Shown here one piece after another: positions 32,763 through 41,995 of a stretch of DNA of 58,617 nt (position 1 is the first letter of the stretch; each line of letters opens with the position of its first letter). A program made the translations under genes and the position numbers. Source of the stretch: Candidatus Physcocola equi (GTDB lineage: Bacteria > Bacteroidota > Bacteroidia > Bacteroidales > Paludibacteraceae). The notes beneath the pieces are model-generated. The model made no database searches. It saw only the letters and a program-made list of their open reading frames with translations, and was not told the DNA's origin. Where the stretch lies: positions 1 to 58,617 of the forward strand of contig JAGHUM010000074.1 of NCBI GenBank assembly GCA_018064855.1, written 5' to 3'.

Positions 32763-34883
32763 ATGAATTCGATAATAGCAAAACTTTTAAATATCCCCCT
32801 CCGTCAGGTGGATGCGACTGTCAATCTATTGAACGATGGGGCTACCATCCCTTTTATTGCCCGTTACCGCAAGGAGGCGACAGGTTCGCTCGATGAAGTG
32901 CAGATCCAAGCCATTCAGGAACAACTCGATAAACTGACCGAATTGCAGAAACGAAAGGTCACCGTCCTTAACTCGATTGAGGAACAAGGCAAGTTGACGG
33001 AAGAACTGAAACGGAAGATTGAGGATTGCTGGGAATCTAATCTGCTGGAAGATATTTACCTCCCTTTCAAACCAAAGAAACGTACCCGTGCGGAAGTGGC
33101 AAGACAGAAAGGACTTGAACCATTGGCAAAACGCTTGATGGTGCAGAATGTATCCGATGATCCTGCTGTTTTGGCCGCTCGTTTTGTCAAGGGTGACGTG
33201 AAGGATGAAGATGACGCGATTAAGGGCGCTCAGGATATTATAGCCGAATGGGTGGCTGAAAGTGAAGGTGCCCGTGCGCGTGTGCGTCGTTCTTTTCAAT
33301 ATGATGCAGTCATCACTTGCAAGGTGGTTAAAGGCAAAGAGGAGGAAGCGGAGAAATACAAAGATTATTTCGCTTTTTCAGAACCATTGAAACGCTGCTC
33401 GTCTCATCGTTTTTTAGCGATGCGCAGAGGCGAGGATGAAGGTTTTTTGCGTATGGATATTAGTCCGGCCAATGATGATGATTGCTTGGACAGACTCGAA
33501 CATATTTTTGTGAAAACTCGCGGAGCTTGCGCTTCATTGGTGGCGCAGGCTGTTGGCGATGGATATAAGCGATTGCTCAAACCATCTATCCAAACTGAGT
33601 TTGCCGCATTGAGTAAAGAGAAAGCCGACGAGGAGGCTATAAAGGTTTTTGCCGACAATCTGCGCCAGTTGCTTTTGTCTGCACCGCTGGGGCAGAAACG
33701 TGTGTTGGCGCTCGATCCTGGCTTTCGCACAGGCTGTAAGGTGGTCTGCCTTTCTCGACAGGGCGATCTGTTATGCCACGATGTGGTTTATCCTCATCCT
33801 CCAGTGCAGAAAGCGCAGGAGGCAGAAGCCAAATTACTTCATTTGGTGCAAAAGTTTGAGATTGAAGCCGTTTCCATTGGAAACGGAACTGCGAGTCGTG
33901 AAACGGAGGCGTTTGTCAGGGCCATCAAATTCCCACAACCAGTGCAGATTTTTGTCGTCAGCGAGAATGGCGCATCTGTATATTCCGCATCGGCTGTGGC
34001 GCGCGAGGAGTTTCCCAATGAGGATGTAACTGTGCGTGGTGCTGTTTCCATAGGACGTCGTTTGATAGATCCGTTGGCGGAGTTGGTGAAAATAGATCCG
34101 AAGTCCATCGGCGTGGGACAATATCAGCACGATGTGGATCAGTCAAAACTGAAAAAGTCGCTCGACAATACGGTTGTTTCCTGCGTCAATAGGGTAGGTG
34201 TGAATGTCAATACTGCCAGCCGCCATTTGTTGACCTATATCTCTGGCCTTGGTCCGCAGTTGGCACAGAATATTGTGGAATATCGAGCCGAAAACGGCCC
34301 TTTCGCATCCCGTGCCGCGCTTAAAAAGGTGCCTCGTCTGGGAGAAAAAGCGTTCCAATTGGCTGCCGGCTTCTTGCGTATTCCGGATGCGAAAAACCCG
34401 TTGGACAATTCTGCTGTTCACCCTGAAGCGTATGATGTGGTGGCTCAAATGGCAAAGGATGCCCATGTTACAGTCGCACAACTGATTGCCGATGGAAATT
34501 TACGCCAATCCATTGATTTGAAGAAGTATGTGACAAACGAAATAGGCTTACCAACCCTGAGCGATATTATGGCGGAGTTGGAAAAACCAGGACGAGATCC
34601 TCGCCAGCAACTTACAGAGTTTTCTTTCGATGCCACGGTTCATACTATTCAAGATTTGCATGAGGGACAGATTTTACCTGGCATTGTAACCAATATCACC
34701 AACTTTGGAGCCTTTGTTGATATCGGTGTGCATCAAGACGGATTGGTGCATATATCTGAGTTGGCAGACCATTATGTGTCTTCTGCTTCAGATGTGGTGT
34801 CGTTGCATCAGCAGGTCATGGTTCGTGTTTCCCAAGTGGATGTCAAAAGAAATCGCATTTCTTTGTCTATGAAAGGGGTGTGA
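32763..34883 (+). CDS. tex: Tex-family RNA-binding transcription accessory protein
   Basis: 706 residues. N-terminal Tex helical region (VDATVNLLNDGATIPFIARYRKEATGSLDEVQIQAIQEQL), YqgF/RNase H-like domain (RVLALDPGFRTGCKVVCLSRQGDLL...AVSIGNGTASRETEAFV), helix-hairpin-helix segment (VGVNVNTASRHLLTYISGLGPQLAQNIVEYRAENGPFASRAALKKVPRLG), and a C-terminal S1 RNA-binding domain (LHEGQILPGIVTNITNFGAFVDIGVHQDGLVHISEL...VSLSMK-type end). The order and length agree with Tex/Spt6-like proteins, which bind nucleic acids and influence transcription. No reason to think it is altered. Confidence 0.95.
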   Translation: MNSIIAKLLNIPLRQVDATVNLLNDGATIPFIARYRKEATGSLDEVQIQAIQEQLDKLTELQKRKVTVLNSIEEQGKLTEELKRKIEDCWESNLLEDIYLPFKPKKRTRAEVARQKGLEPLAKRLMVQNVSDDPAVLAARFVKGDVKDEDDAIKGAQDIIAEWVAESEGARARVRRSFQYDAVITCKVVKGKEEEAEKYKDYFAFSEPLKRCSSHRFLAMRRGEDEGFLRMDISPANDDDCLDRLEHIFVKTRGACASLVAQAVGDGYKRLLKPSIQTEFAALSKEKADEEAIKVFADNLRQLLLSAPLGQKRVLALDPGFRTGCKVVCLSRQGDLLCHDVVYPHPPVQKAQEAEAKLLHLVQKFEIEAVSIGNGTASRETEAFVRAIKFPQPVQIFVVSENGASVYSASAVAREEFPNEDVTVRGAVSIGRRLIDPLAELVKIDPKSIGVGQYQHDVDQSKLKKSLDNTVVSCVNRVGVNVNTASRHLLTYISGLGPQLAQNIVEYRAENGPFASRAALKKVPRLGEKAFQLAAGFLRIPDAKNPLDNSAVHPEAYDVVAQMAKDAHVTVAQLIADGNLRQSIDLKKYVTNEIGLPTLSDIMAELEKPGRDPRQQLTEFSFDATVHTIQDLHEGQILPGIVTNITNFGAFVDIGVHQDGLVHISELADHYVSSASDVVSLHQQVMVRVSQVDVKRNRISLSMKGV

Positions 34884-34911
34884 TAGTCTTTCTTTTGGGT
34901 ATATGTGGCTT

Positions 34912-36069
34912 CTATTGATTTGTCTTATTTGTTTTCGGAACTTCCATCGACTTTATCACAGCCCTCAAACTATCGTTCTCTTTCCTGAGTTTTTCAATTG
35001 TCTCGTTGTAATACTGTACCACATTGGTGACTATGGTTCCCGAAAGTTCTGCTGCATCAACATCTGGGTTTTCCAACCCGCCTTGCACCACCTTCAAACC
35101 AATGTCGTCTGCCAATCCGTATTTACCCATGCGTGCTTTTAGCAAGTCTATTTGATGCCCATCTACTGGAGAACCCAGCAAGTTGACTTGGATGATGGAA
35201 GTGGAATCGTCTTCCATGTATTCGTAACTGACCAAATGGACGTTTTCCATTGATTTGAATTCGCCCGATATGTATGACGAAACACGTGCGTCGAGCATGT
35301 TTCTCTTGATAATGCCAGCGGTGGTGAAAATGCTTGGAATGATGAATATTACCAGCAAGACAACGGTCCATGCAACACGTTTTTTCCTGTCTGTCCTTTC
35401 CGCTTCGTCGCCATCTTTGTGGGCTTGTGGTAAACGCAAAAGTTTTGTCCCCATCCATGTTGCCAAACCAATGTAAACTGCGTTTATGGAAAACAGATAA
35501 AGCGCGCCATATAGAAACTTCCACTGAAAGGTTGCCAGTCCGTAACCTGCTGTACACAGTGGAGGCATGAGTGCTGTTGCTATGGCAACTCCCGGCAATA
35601 TGTTGCCTTTTGTTTTACTGCCGGTGGCAATAATGCCTGCAAAACCACCGAAGAAAGCAATCATAACGTCGTAAATGGTTGGTTGTGTGCGCGCCAGCAA
35701 TTCGCTGCGGGCGTCGTTGATGGGCGAAATCCAGAAGTAAATGGCGCTTGCCAGCAGCGAGAATAGGGTTGCGACGAAAAGATTTTTTGCGGAACTGCGC
35801 ACAAGACTCCCTTCGCCAATACCAATGCCTAAGCCAATGCCCATGATGGGACCCATTAACGGACTGATGAGCATGGCTCCAATGATGACAGCAGTTGAGT
35901 TCATGTTTAGACCCAGCGAGGCTATTAAGATGGCACACACCAAAATCCAAAGGTTGGACCCTTTAAACTGTGTGCCGCTGGATATGGCGGCAATAATCTC
36001 ACTATTGGATTGTTTGTCTTTGCTAAGGCTGAAATACTCAAGCAACCATCTTCTGATTTCTATCTTCAT
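34912..36069 (-). CDS. DUF389 (TIGR00341-type) membrane protein
   Basis: 385 residues. The N-terminal half holds five to six membrane spans: LWILVCAILIASLGLNMNSTAVIIGAMLISPLMGPIMGIGLGIGIGE is the family core, followed by LFVATLFSLLASAIYF, DVMIAFFGGFAGIIAT, ILPGVAIATALMPPLCTAGYGLAT, and FLYGALYLFSINAVYIGLATWM. A further span (VAWTVVLLVIFIIPSIFTTAGI) leads to an extracytoplasmic domain of about 130 residues ending in a Glu-Lys coiled stretch. The DUF389 family has no settled function. It has its own promoter (36093-36123) with a near-perfect match to the phylum consensus. Confidence 0.9.
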   Translation of the reverse strand: MKIEIRRWLLEYFSLSKDKQSNSEIIAAISSGTQFKGSNLWILVCAILIASLGLNMNSTAVIIGAMLISPLMGPIMGIGLGIGIGEGSLVRSSAKNLFVATLFSLLASAIYFWISPINDARSELLARTQPTIYDVMIAFFGGFAGIIATGSKTKGNILPGVAIATALMPPLCTAGYGLATFQWKFLYGALYLFSINAVYIGLATWMGTKLLRLPQAHKDGDEAERTDRKKRVAWTVVLLVIFIIPSIFTTAGIIKRNMLDARVSSYISGEFKSMENVHLVSYEYMEDDSTSIIQVNLLGSPVDGHQIDLLKARMGKYGLADDIGLKVVQGGLENPDVDAAELSGTIVTNVVQYYNETIEKLRKENDSLRAVIKSMEVPKTNKTNQ

Positions 36070-36092
36070 TGTCTGTTTAAATTCTAATTACA

Positions 36093-36123
36093 CAAATATA
36101 AACGTTTATCTTTTTTAAAACAA
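36093..36123 (-). promoter_or_regulatory. Complete Bacteroidetes promoter for the DUF389 gene
   Basis: On the minus strand TTG (36123-36121), 20 bases, then TATATTTG (36100-36093). This matches the -33 TTG / -7 TAnnTTTG consensus with standard spacing, 24 bp before the start codon. Confidence 0.75.
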
Positions 36124-36179
36124 GTATTGACATGAATGTGAGAATTATATGCCTGTTATTAGGAAAATATAAGTGGAAT

Positions 36180-36427
36180 TATATACAATTTGGCACCAGC
36201 TTTTTTGCCAACGAATTTATACTGATTTGCACGAAATTATTGCGTTGAACTATATTTTCACTAAAAACGCCGTTGACGTTACGAATTAATTCGAATTCAG
36301 AAATGGAACCAGTAGTAATTAGAAATGCCATAGGCATTCTTAGTATAAATCTGTGCAACCATCCAATGAATTTGAATTATTCGTATAAATTCGTTGGCAA
36401 AAAAGAGCCTACTTGTATATAGACACC
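36180..36427. repeat. Dispersed palindromic element, copy C, with an inverted half-copy
   Basis: The direct copy spans 36311-36427 (AATGCC-ATA-GGCATT hairpin, TTAGTATAAATCTG, then TATAAATTCGTTGGCA, ending TTGTATATAGACACC). A second half-copy lies in reverse orientation from about 36180: positions 36200-36222 are the exact reverse complement of 36383-36405 (23 bp), and both keep the following TTGTATAT. Between them is a perfect 12-bp palindrome CGAATTAATTCG (36282-36293). This accounts for most of the 431-bp gap between the DUF389 gene and the lipoprotein gene. Confidence 0.8.
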
Positions 36428-36434
36428 AAAGAAA

Positions 36435-36467
36435 AATCCTCGTGCTACATAAAATAACACGAGGATT
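36435..36467 (-). terminator. Terminator of the Ala-rich lipoprotein gene
   Basis: AATCCTCGTG (36435-36444) pairs with CACGAGGATT (36458-36467); on the minus strand the stem is followed by TTTTTC. A 10-bp stem, 34 bp after the stop. Confidence 0.9.
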
Positions 36468-36500
36468 ATCGGTTTTACTCTTTAAGAGACGAAAGTAATC

Positions 36501-37067
36501 TTACTTTGCAGCATTTGCAGCGGCTTTAGCAGCAGCTTCTGCAGCCTTCTTGGCAACTCTTTCTTCGAATCTCTTTGTTCTTTCAGCTTCAAATTCTTCG
36601 AACTTCTTAAACTGGTCTTTGTTGAGAAGCTTTTTTACCTTTGCTGATTCTTCAGCGCGGAATTTTCTGATGTCTTCGAGGCTTGGACGTTCCTGAGCGG
36701 CGATGTACTTTTCGATTCTGTCAGCACCTACAGTAAGGATTTCTGCCAACTCAGCCAACTGCTTGTCGTTGAGCTTCAATTCTTTCTGGTAACGTTCCAT
36801 GCGCTTTGCGAAGATGTCGTTTGCATTGATGTCACGCTTTGCTTCTGCTTCTTTTGCTTCTGCAGATGCAGCGGTAGTGTCGGAAGCAACTGTTGAATCC
36901 TGAGCAACAACAGTGTCTTTTACTGTTGTGTCAACAACTGCTGGAACTTCTGTAGTGTCTGCTACGTTTGTTGAATCTGTAGCGTTGTTTGCTGGTTTGT
37001 TGCAACCTGTGCAAGATGCAAGCATGGTCATTGCAGCAACTGAAGCGAAAAGGAATACTTTTTTCAT
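36501..37067 (-). CDS. Small Ala/Lys/Glu-rich putative lipoprotein
   Basis: 188 residues. MKKVFLFASVAAMTMLASC is a lipoprotein signal with cysteine at 19. A Thr/Val/Asp-rich low-complexity stretch follows (about 25-70, repeats of TDSTNVADTTEVPAVVDTTVKDTV). The rest is a charged helical region (about 75-175, FAKRMERYQKELKLNDKQLAELAEILTVGADRIEKYIAAQERPSLEDIRKFRAEESAKVKKLLNKDQFKKFEEFEAERTKRFEERVAKKAAEAAAKAAANAA). The helical part recalls LTXXQ/Spy-like periplasmic proteins (KLLNKDQFKKFEEFE), but I cannot assign it firmly. A TAATTTTG box on the minus strand lies upstream (37108-37101). Function unknown. Confidence 0.75.
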   Translation of the reverse strand: MKKVFLFASVAAMTMLASCTGCNKPANNATDSTNVADTTEVPAVVDTTVKDTVVAQDSTVASDTTAASAEAKEAEAKRDINANDIFAKRMERYQKELKLNDKQLAELAEILTVGADRIEKYIAAQERPSLEDIRKFRAEESAKVKKLLNKDQFKKFEEFEAERTKRFEERVAKKAAEAAAKAAANAAK

Positions 37068-37100
37068 GTTATATAATATATTTTTTTAATATTCAATGCG

Positions 37101-37108
37101 CAAAATTA
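37101..37108 (-). promoter_or_regulatory. -7 box for the Ala-rich lipoprotein gene
   Basis: CAAAATTA on the plus strand reads TAATTTTG on the minus strand, a TAnnTTTG match 34 bp before the start codon. Confidence 0.5.
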
Positions 37109-37225
37109 CAAAATCTTTGGTAATGTTGTGTGGCGAAATAATAAATTAGTGTTTTTTTTGTTTTTTTTTATCAAAGAAAAGTCCCAACTTTGTGTTGTTG
37201 AATTATCTTAAATTATAAAACTGAT

Positions 37226-38392
37226 ATGAAGATTCTGCATACAAGTGATTGGCATCTTGGCCACATGCTTTACAATTTCGATAGAACTGAGGAGCAATTG
37301 GCAATACTCGTTCAGATGGTGAATATCGTCAAGGAGCAGAAACCTGATTTGTTTTTACTTTGTGGCGATGTGTATCACACCGCTCAGCCATCTGTATCCA
37401 CCCAGTTGATGTTTACTAATGCTATGGCTGAAATTCACGAAGCTAATCCTGATATGCCGATTGTAATTATCGCCGGCAATCACGACAGCAGTTCCAGACA
37501 CGATATTTTCCAAAGACCCTGGAAGGCCTTAAACGTTCATACCATCGGCTCTCTTGATAAGGACTCTCCTGAAAAACATATTATTGAGATGCCGGGAAAG
37601 TGCTTCATTGTGGCTGTTCCTTATGCGCACGAAAGAAATATTCCAGATGGTTTTTTCCAGCAATTGCTCGATGTGGTGGATCGGAATAACTCCAATGATT
37701 TACCCGTAATTATGACTGCTCATACTACAGTCAAAGGTTGTGATTTTACCGGACATGATCATTTTTCGGAATATACTGTGGGGGGCATTGATGCGCTGGA
37801 TATACAGCGTATGGGGGAGGGTTACGATTATTTGGCTCTCGGACATATCCATCATGAACAGTTTGTTCATACGGGAAAACACAATGTTCGCTATTGTGGC
37901 ACTCCGTTGGCAGTCAGTTTCGATGAGACATTTAATCATTCTGTCAGTCTCATTGAAATCAGTAAGCATGGAGAGTCTCCGGTTGTCAGTCAGATACGAA
38001 TTGACAATCCCTGGCCATTGGTGACTTTGCCTGCTGATGGCTGGCTGAATTGGACAGACGCAAAAAAAGCACTGCAAAATTTCCCTGATGACATCCAGGC
38101 TTATATCCGCTTAAATGTAGAGGTGGACGATTTTCTTCCGACTGAAGCGCACACGGAGTGTATTGACCTAGTAAAAGGAAAAAAATGTAAGTTCTGTCAT
38201 ATCAACCCCAAACGCAGAGAAAACCGGAAATCCGACACGAAAATGCTGTCTGTTCAGGAATTTCAGGAAGTTGCCCCTATTGATATTGCCCGACAGTTCG
38301 CAGCAGATACACACTGCAATTTTGACGACGATATGGTCTCTTTGTTTAAAGAAGCACTGCAATTACTAGAAGTGGAATCACGCAATTTATGA
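37226..38392 (+). CDS. sbcD: SbcD exonuclease subunit
   Basis: 388 residues. Calcineurin-like phosphoesterase motifs in order: ILHTSDWHLGHMLYN (metal ligands D and H), LFLLCGDVYHT (D), IVIIAGNHDSSSRHD (GNHD), VIMTAHTTVKG, YLALGHIHHEQFV (GHxH). SbcD is the Mre11-type nuclease that, with SbcC, opens DNA hairpins and processes blocked ends. The C-terminal capping region (from about 260) is present. sbcC starts 13 bp downstream, giving the conserved sbcDC operon. Hairpin-cleaving activity is relevant here because the window contains several long palindromic elements. Confidence 0.96.
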   Translation: MKILHTSDWHLGHMLYNFDRTEEQLAILVQMVNIVKEQKPDLFLLCGDVYHTAQPSVSTQLMFTNAMAEIHEANPDMPIVIIAGNHDSSSRHDIFQRPWKALNVHTIGSLDKDSPEKHIIEMPGKCFIVAVPYAHERNIPDGFFQQLLDVVDRNNSNDLPVIMTAHTTVKGCDFTGHDHFSEYTVGGIDALDIQRMGEGYDYLALGHIHHEQFVHTGKHNVRYCGTPLAVSFDETFNHSVSLIEISKHGESPVVSQIRIDNPWPLVTLPADGWLNWTDAKKALQNFPDDIQAYIRLNVEVDDFLPTEAHTECIDLVKGKKCKFCHINPKRRENRKSDTKMLSVQEFQEVAPIDIARQFAADTHCNFDDDMVSLFKEALQLLEVESRNL

Positions 38393-38405
38393 AAAGCATA
38401 TAATT

Positions 38406-41400
38406 ATGAAGCTTAAGAAACTTACCATTCACAATATCGCTTCGATTGAACATACGGAAATAGATTTTTCCGCAAGCCCTTTAGTGGATAGCGAGGTCTT
38501 TTTGATAACTGGTGAAACCGGAGCCGGAAAATCCACTATCCTCGATGCTATTTGTCTGGCTCTCTATGGAAATACACCGCGTCTGAAAAACACCCGTATG
38601 GAAGGGAAAATGAAAGACGAAGATAAAGAACTCCTCATTTCAGACCCTAGTCAGTTGTTGCGTCGTAATACTGCTGAAGGGTATGTTTGCTTGTCTTTTG
38701 TTGGCAGCAATGGCGTCAACTATGAAGCGTCTTGGTCGATTGCTCGTGCTTATAAAAAAGTTAACGGGAACATTCAACCAAAGGTCTGGACTTTAAAGAA
38801 CTTGAACACCAATCAGACACTTGATCGGGACAAGGAAATCATGGCAGAAATGAACTCTGCCATAGGGCTGAACTTCAATCAGTTTTGTCGCACCACTTTG
38901 CTCGCACAAGGTGAGTTTACCAAATTCCTGAACAGCAAAGACGATGAAAAGGCTGAAATCTTGGAGAAGATAACGGGAGTGGATGTCTATTCAAAGATAG
39001 GGGCAAAGATTTTTGAGGTGACCAATAGCAAAAAACAACTCTGGGACAATGCGCAGAAACTTGCCAATGGCATCTCTGTTTTGTCTGATGAGGAGAAAAA
39101 AGAGAAAAAGGATGCTTTGTCTGAGCTAAATGGCGCTTATGATAAGTTGAAATCTGAAAAAGACATAATCGAGAATAAGAAAGGGTGGATAGTTAAGGAC
39201 AAGGAATTGGAGCAAGCGGTTTTGAAGGCAAAGATTGAGCATACAAAGGCGATAGATGATACAAAAACGGATGAGTTTTTAGCAAAAGTCCAGCTTATTG
39301 AGGATTGGAAGGAAACCTCCGATGCACGTCCGCTGCTTTCGGAAATTGAAAAGGCAAGAAAGGTTGTTGATGAACAGAAAAACATCCTCAAGAATCTGGA
39401 GAGACAGTTTTGCGTGCTGCGGGGAGGACTGGCTTTTGCAAAGAAGGAAATGGAGGAGAAGACGAGTGAATACGACGAGGTTTGTAAGTCGATTGAAAAC
39501 GAATCTGATAAAGCATATGTATATGAAAACTCGCAAACTATTGTCACTCTTCTAAAACAGATTCATGAAGGAAGGGTTTTTATTGAAACGCAAAATGCTA
39601 AAATCTTGCAAGATGAGACTCTACTTAATAAGACCTTGATTCCTGAGGCAAATAGCGCAGAAGTTGCTTGTCAACAAGCGAAAGAGGCGGTCGATGCAAT
39701 GTCGAAAGAAATAGGGTTGAAGGATGATGATTTTTCCAACCTTCACCTTCCAGACTTACGAATGGAACGCGATGAGTATAAGGAATTGGTCAACAACATT
39801 CACAAAGCGCAGGATCTTGTTGACAGACTCAATGAAGTTGTTGAAAAAAGGAAACAAACCGAAAACAAACTTCAATCTCGCTTGATTTTGATTCAACAAA
39901 AGAAAAAGGATTTGGCAGAATTGAATGGCCCTATACACGATGCCGATCTGCTGGTGAATGATCGTAAAAATGCTTTAGACAAACAGAGCGATACGATAGA
40001 AAAGTTTGTGTCCGCCATGCGTTCCAAACTCCATGTGGGTGATGTTTGTCCCGTTTGTCGGCAGAAGATTCTGTCTGAATTGCCTCACGAGGATGTCTTA
40101 AAACAACTTGTCGATGGCTTAAGAAAAGACTATGATGAGGCACTTGAAAATCAAAGAATACTTGCGGGAAAAAGGGACAAGTTGGCGGCTGAAATCAAAG
40201 CGGAGGAGTATTCTTATGCGTGTGATCTGAATGCTTATAATGAAGATCGGTCTGTCTCTAATGCTGAAAATAGTCTAAAAGTGTCGTGCAAAGTGTGTGG
40301 CATTGAAATAGTGGACAGCCAAATAACAGCCAGATTGCAGTCTTTGGAAACTGATGCCAATGGCCGCTTGGAGAATCTTGAAAAGCGAATCGACAGCGGT
40401 GTTGTCTTAGAGAATGCACTCAAAAGTCTTCGTTCTCAGTTGGAACAGTGTCGCACTGAATTGAACCGATTGGAAACTTTGAAACAAGCGGCGGATGATA
40501 AAGTGAAAGATTGCAAGGCTGGTATCAATAGTACGCGTGCTGTCGTAGAGAGCAGGGCGAATGAAATTGCCAAGGCGCAAAACGAAACCGACAGGCTATT
40601 GTCGTCTGCAGAATGGAACATAGACTGGAAAATGAACCCAAAGGAATTTGCCGCTCGTCTCAAGTCTGCTGCTGATTCTTTCAATGAAAAAAGGGAAAAG
40701 CGACAGAGACTTTCTTCCCAGATAGATACTGCCCAGGTTTCCCTCAAAAATCTGGATCATGTGTTTTCTGCAATCCTTACGGCTATGCCAGAGTGGAAGA
40801 ACGTACAGTCGGATATTTGTTGTGTCGATAGCCTTTCTGAAAAGTGGAATGAACTCGGCACCAGCATCTCTACTGCCAAAACCAAATTGAGTGCAGGAGA
40901 AGCATCTTTGCAGGAAAACAGTAGTAAATTGCAGTTTTTTCTTCTAAATCATGGAAATATCTGTATGGAACGACTTTTATGGCTCAAATCGTTTTCCAAT
41001 GAAGTCATTTCTCAAGAAGAAGATTTCGTGCTTAGGAAAAATAAGGAAGTTGTTGCCAAGCAGACGTTGTTTGATAAAGCGGAAGAGTCGTATCATAAAC
41101 ATGGCTCCATCAAACCGGTGCTGTCCAAAGAGGAAACACAGGAAAGACTGGAAAAGGATCTGGATGAACTTGACGATCAATATAAAAAAGTAGGCGAACA
41201 AATTGGATCCATAAAAAAGGAACTGGAAACAGACGAAGAAAACAACAAACGTCTTTCTTCTCAAATGGAAGAAATAGAGAAGACGAAGAATGTTTATCAG
41301 CGATGGGAACGTCTGAACGAGATGTTTGGAGATGCAAAAGGACATAAATTCCGCAAAATCGCACAAAGTTACGTCTTGTCTAGTCTTATTCATTCTGCTA

Positions 41401-41801
41401 ATAGTTATATGAAGTCGTTGACCGATCGCTATACGTTAAGTGTGGAACCCGGCACGTTTGTCATCTCAATAGTAGATGCTTATCAGGGATATGTGTCTCG
41501 TCCGGCAAGCACCATCTCTGGTGGAGAAAGTTTCTTGGTGTCTTTGTCTTTGGCGCTTGCGCTCAGCGATATAGGTCAGGCTCTCTCTGTGAATACGCTC
41601 TTTATTGATGAAGGCTTTGGCACACTTAGCGGTGAACCTTTGCTGAAGGCTATCAATACGTTGCGCCTACTTCACAGAAAAGCGGGGCGCAACGTCGGCA
41701 TCATCAGTCATGTGGTGGAATTGAAAGAACGAATAACTGTCCAGATTCAAGTCGCTCAGGAAGCGAAAAATTCAAGCAGCACCGTCAATGTGGTGTCTTG
41801 A
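38406..41801 (+). CDS. sbcC: SbcC SMC-like ATPase of the SbcCD nuclease
   Basis: 1131 residues. Walker A ITGETGAGKSTILDAICLALYG near residue 36, Q-loop region LLAQGEFTKFLNSKDDEKAEILEKITG, two long coiled-coil arms, zinc hook VGDVCPVCRQKI near 548 at the apex, ABC signature STISGGESFLVSLSLALALSD, Walker B TLFIDEGFGTLS and the H-loop IISHVVEL at the end. Acts as a clamp that controls SbcD. A second CxxC (SCKVCG, near 627) lies in the returning arm, which is not part of the usual zinc hook. Ends in a terminator that overlaps its stop codon. Confidence 0.95.
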   Translation: MKLKKLTIHNIASIEHTEIDFSASPLVDSEVFLITGETGAGKSTILDAICLALYGNTPRLKNTRMEGKMKDEDKELLISDPSQLLRRNTAEGYVCLSFVGSNGVNYEASWSIARAYKKVNGNIQPKVWTLKNLNTNQTLDRDKEIMAEMNSAIGLNFNQFCRTTLLAQGEFTKFLNSKDDEKAEILEKITGVDVYSKIGAKIFEVTNSKKQLWDNAQKLANGISVLSDEEKKEKKDALSELNGAYDKLKSEKDIIENKKGWIVKDKELEQAVLKAKIEHTKAIDDTKTDEFLAKVQLIEDWKETSDARPLLSEIEKARKVVDEQKNILKNLERQFCVLRGGLAFAKKEMEEKTSEYDEVCKSIENESDKAYVYENSQTIVTLLKQIHEGRVFIETQNAKILQDETLLNKTLIPEANSAEVACQQAKEAVDAMSKEIGLKDDDFSNLHLPDLRMERDEYKELVNNIHKAQDLVDRLNEVVEKRKQTENKLQSRLILIQQKKKDLAELNGPIHDADLLVNDRKNALDKQSDTIEKFVSAMRSKLHVGDVCPVCRQKILSELPHEDVLKQLVDGLRKDYDEALENQRILAGKRDKLAAEIKAEEYSYACDLNAYNEDRSVSNAENSLKVSCKVCGIEIVDSQITARLQSLETDANGRLENLEKRIDSGVVLENALKSLRSQLEQCRTELNRLETLKQAADDKVKDCKAGINSTRAVVESRANEIAKAQNETDRLLSSAEWNIDWKMNPKEFAARLKSAADSFNEKREKRQRLSSQIDTAQVSLKNLDHVFSAILTAMPEWKNVQSDICCVDSLSEKWNELGTSISTAKTKLSAGEASLQENSSKLQFFLLNHGNICMERLLWLKSFSNEVISQEEDFVLRKNKEVVAKQTLFDKAEESYHKHGSIKPVLSKEETQERLEKDLDELDDQYKKVGEQIGSIKKELETDEENNKRLSSQMEEIEKTKNVYQRWERLNEMFGDAKGHKFRKIAQSYVLSSLIHSANSYMKSLTDRYTLSVEPGTFVISIVDAYQGYVSRPASTISGGESFLVSLSLALALSDIGQALSVNTLFIDEGFGTLSGEPLLKAINTLRLLHRKAGRNVGIISHVVELKERITVQIQVAQEAKNSSSTVNVVS

Positions 41802-41816
41802 CGGTGGATTTTTTTT
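41781..41816 (+). terminator. Terminator overlapping the end of sbcC
   Basis: ACCGTCAA (41781-41788), 9-nt loop, TTGACGGT (41798-41805) and T8 (41809-41816). The TGA stop of sbcC lies inside the second arm. Confidence 0.8.
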
Positions 41817-41841
41817 GCTGACAGTATAGCGACTTCTTCTA

Positions 41842-41887
41842 TATTTTTGTATCCTGACTACTGCTTCTCAAAAAGAATGTATATTTG
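41842..41887 (+). promoter_or_regulatory. Two candidate -7 boxes for the hendecad coiled-coil gene
   Basis: TATTTTTG (41842-41849) and TATATTTG (41880-41887) both match TAnnTTTG and lie between the sbcC terminator and the next start. The second would give a leader of about 100 nt. Confidence 0.5.
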
Positions 41888-41995
41888 TATCATCATATTC
41901 CCAGACTTGCTTTATGGCAACAATATTAGCAAATCCAATATACGATTCCGTATTTAAATACATGATAGCCAACTTTGATTTGTGATTAACTTAAA

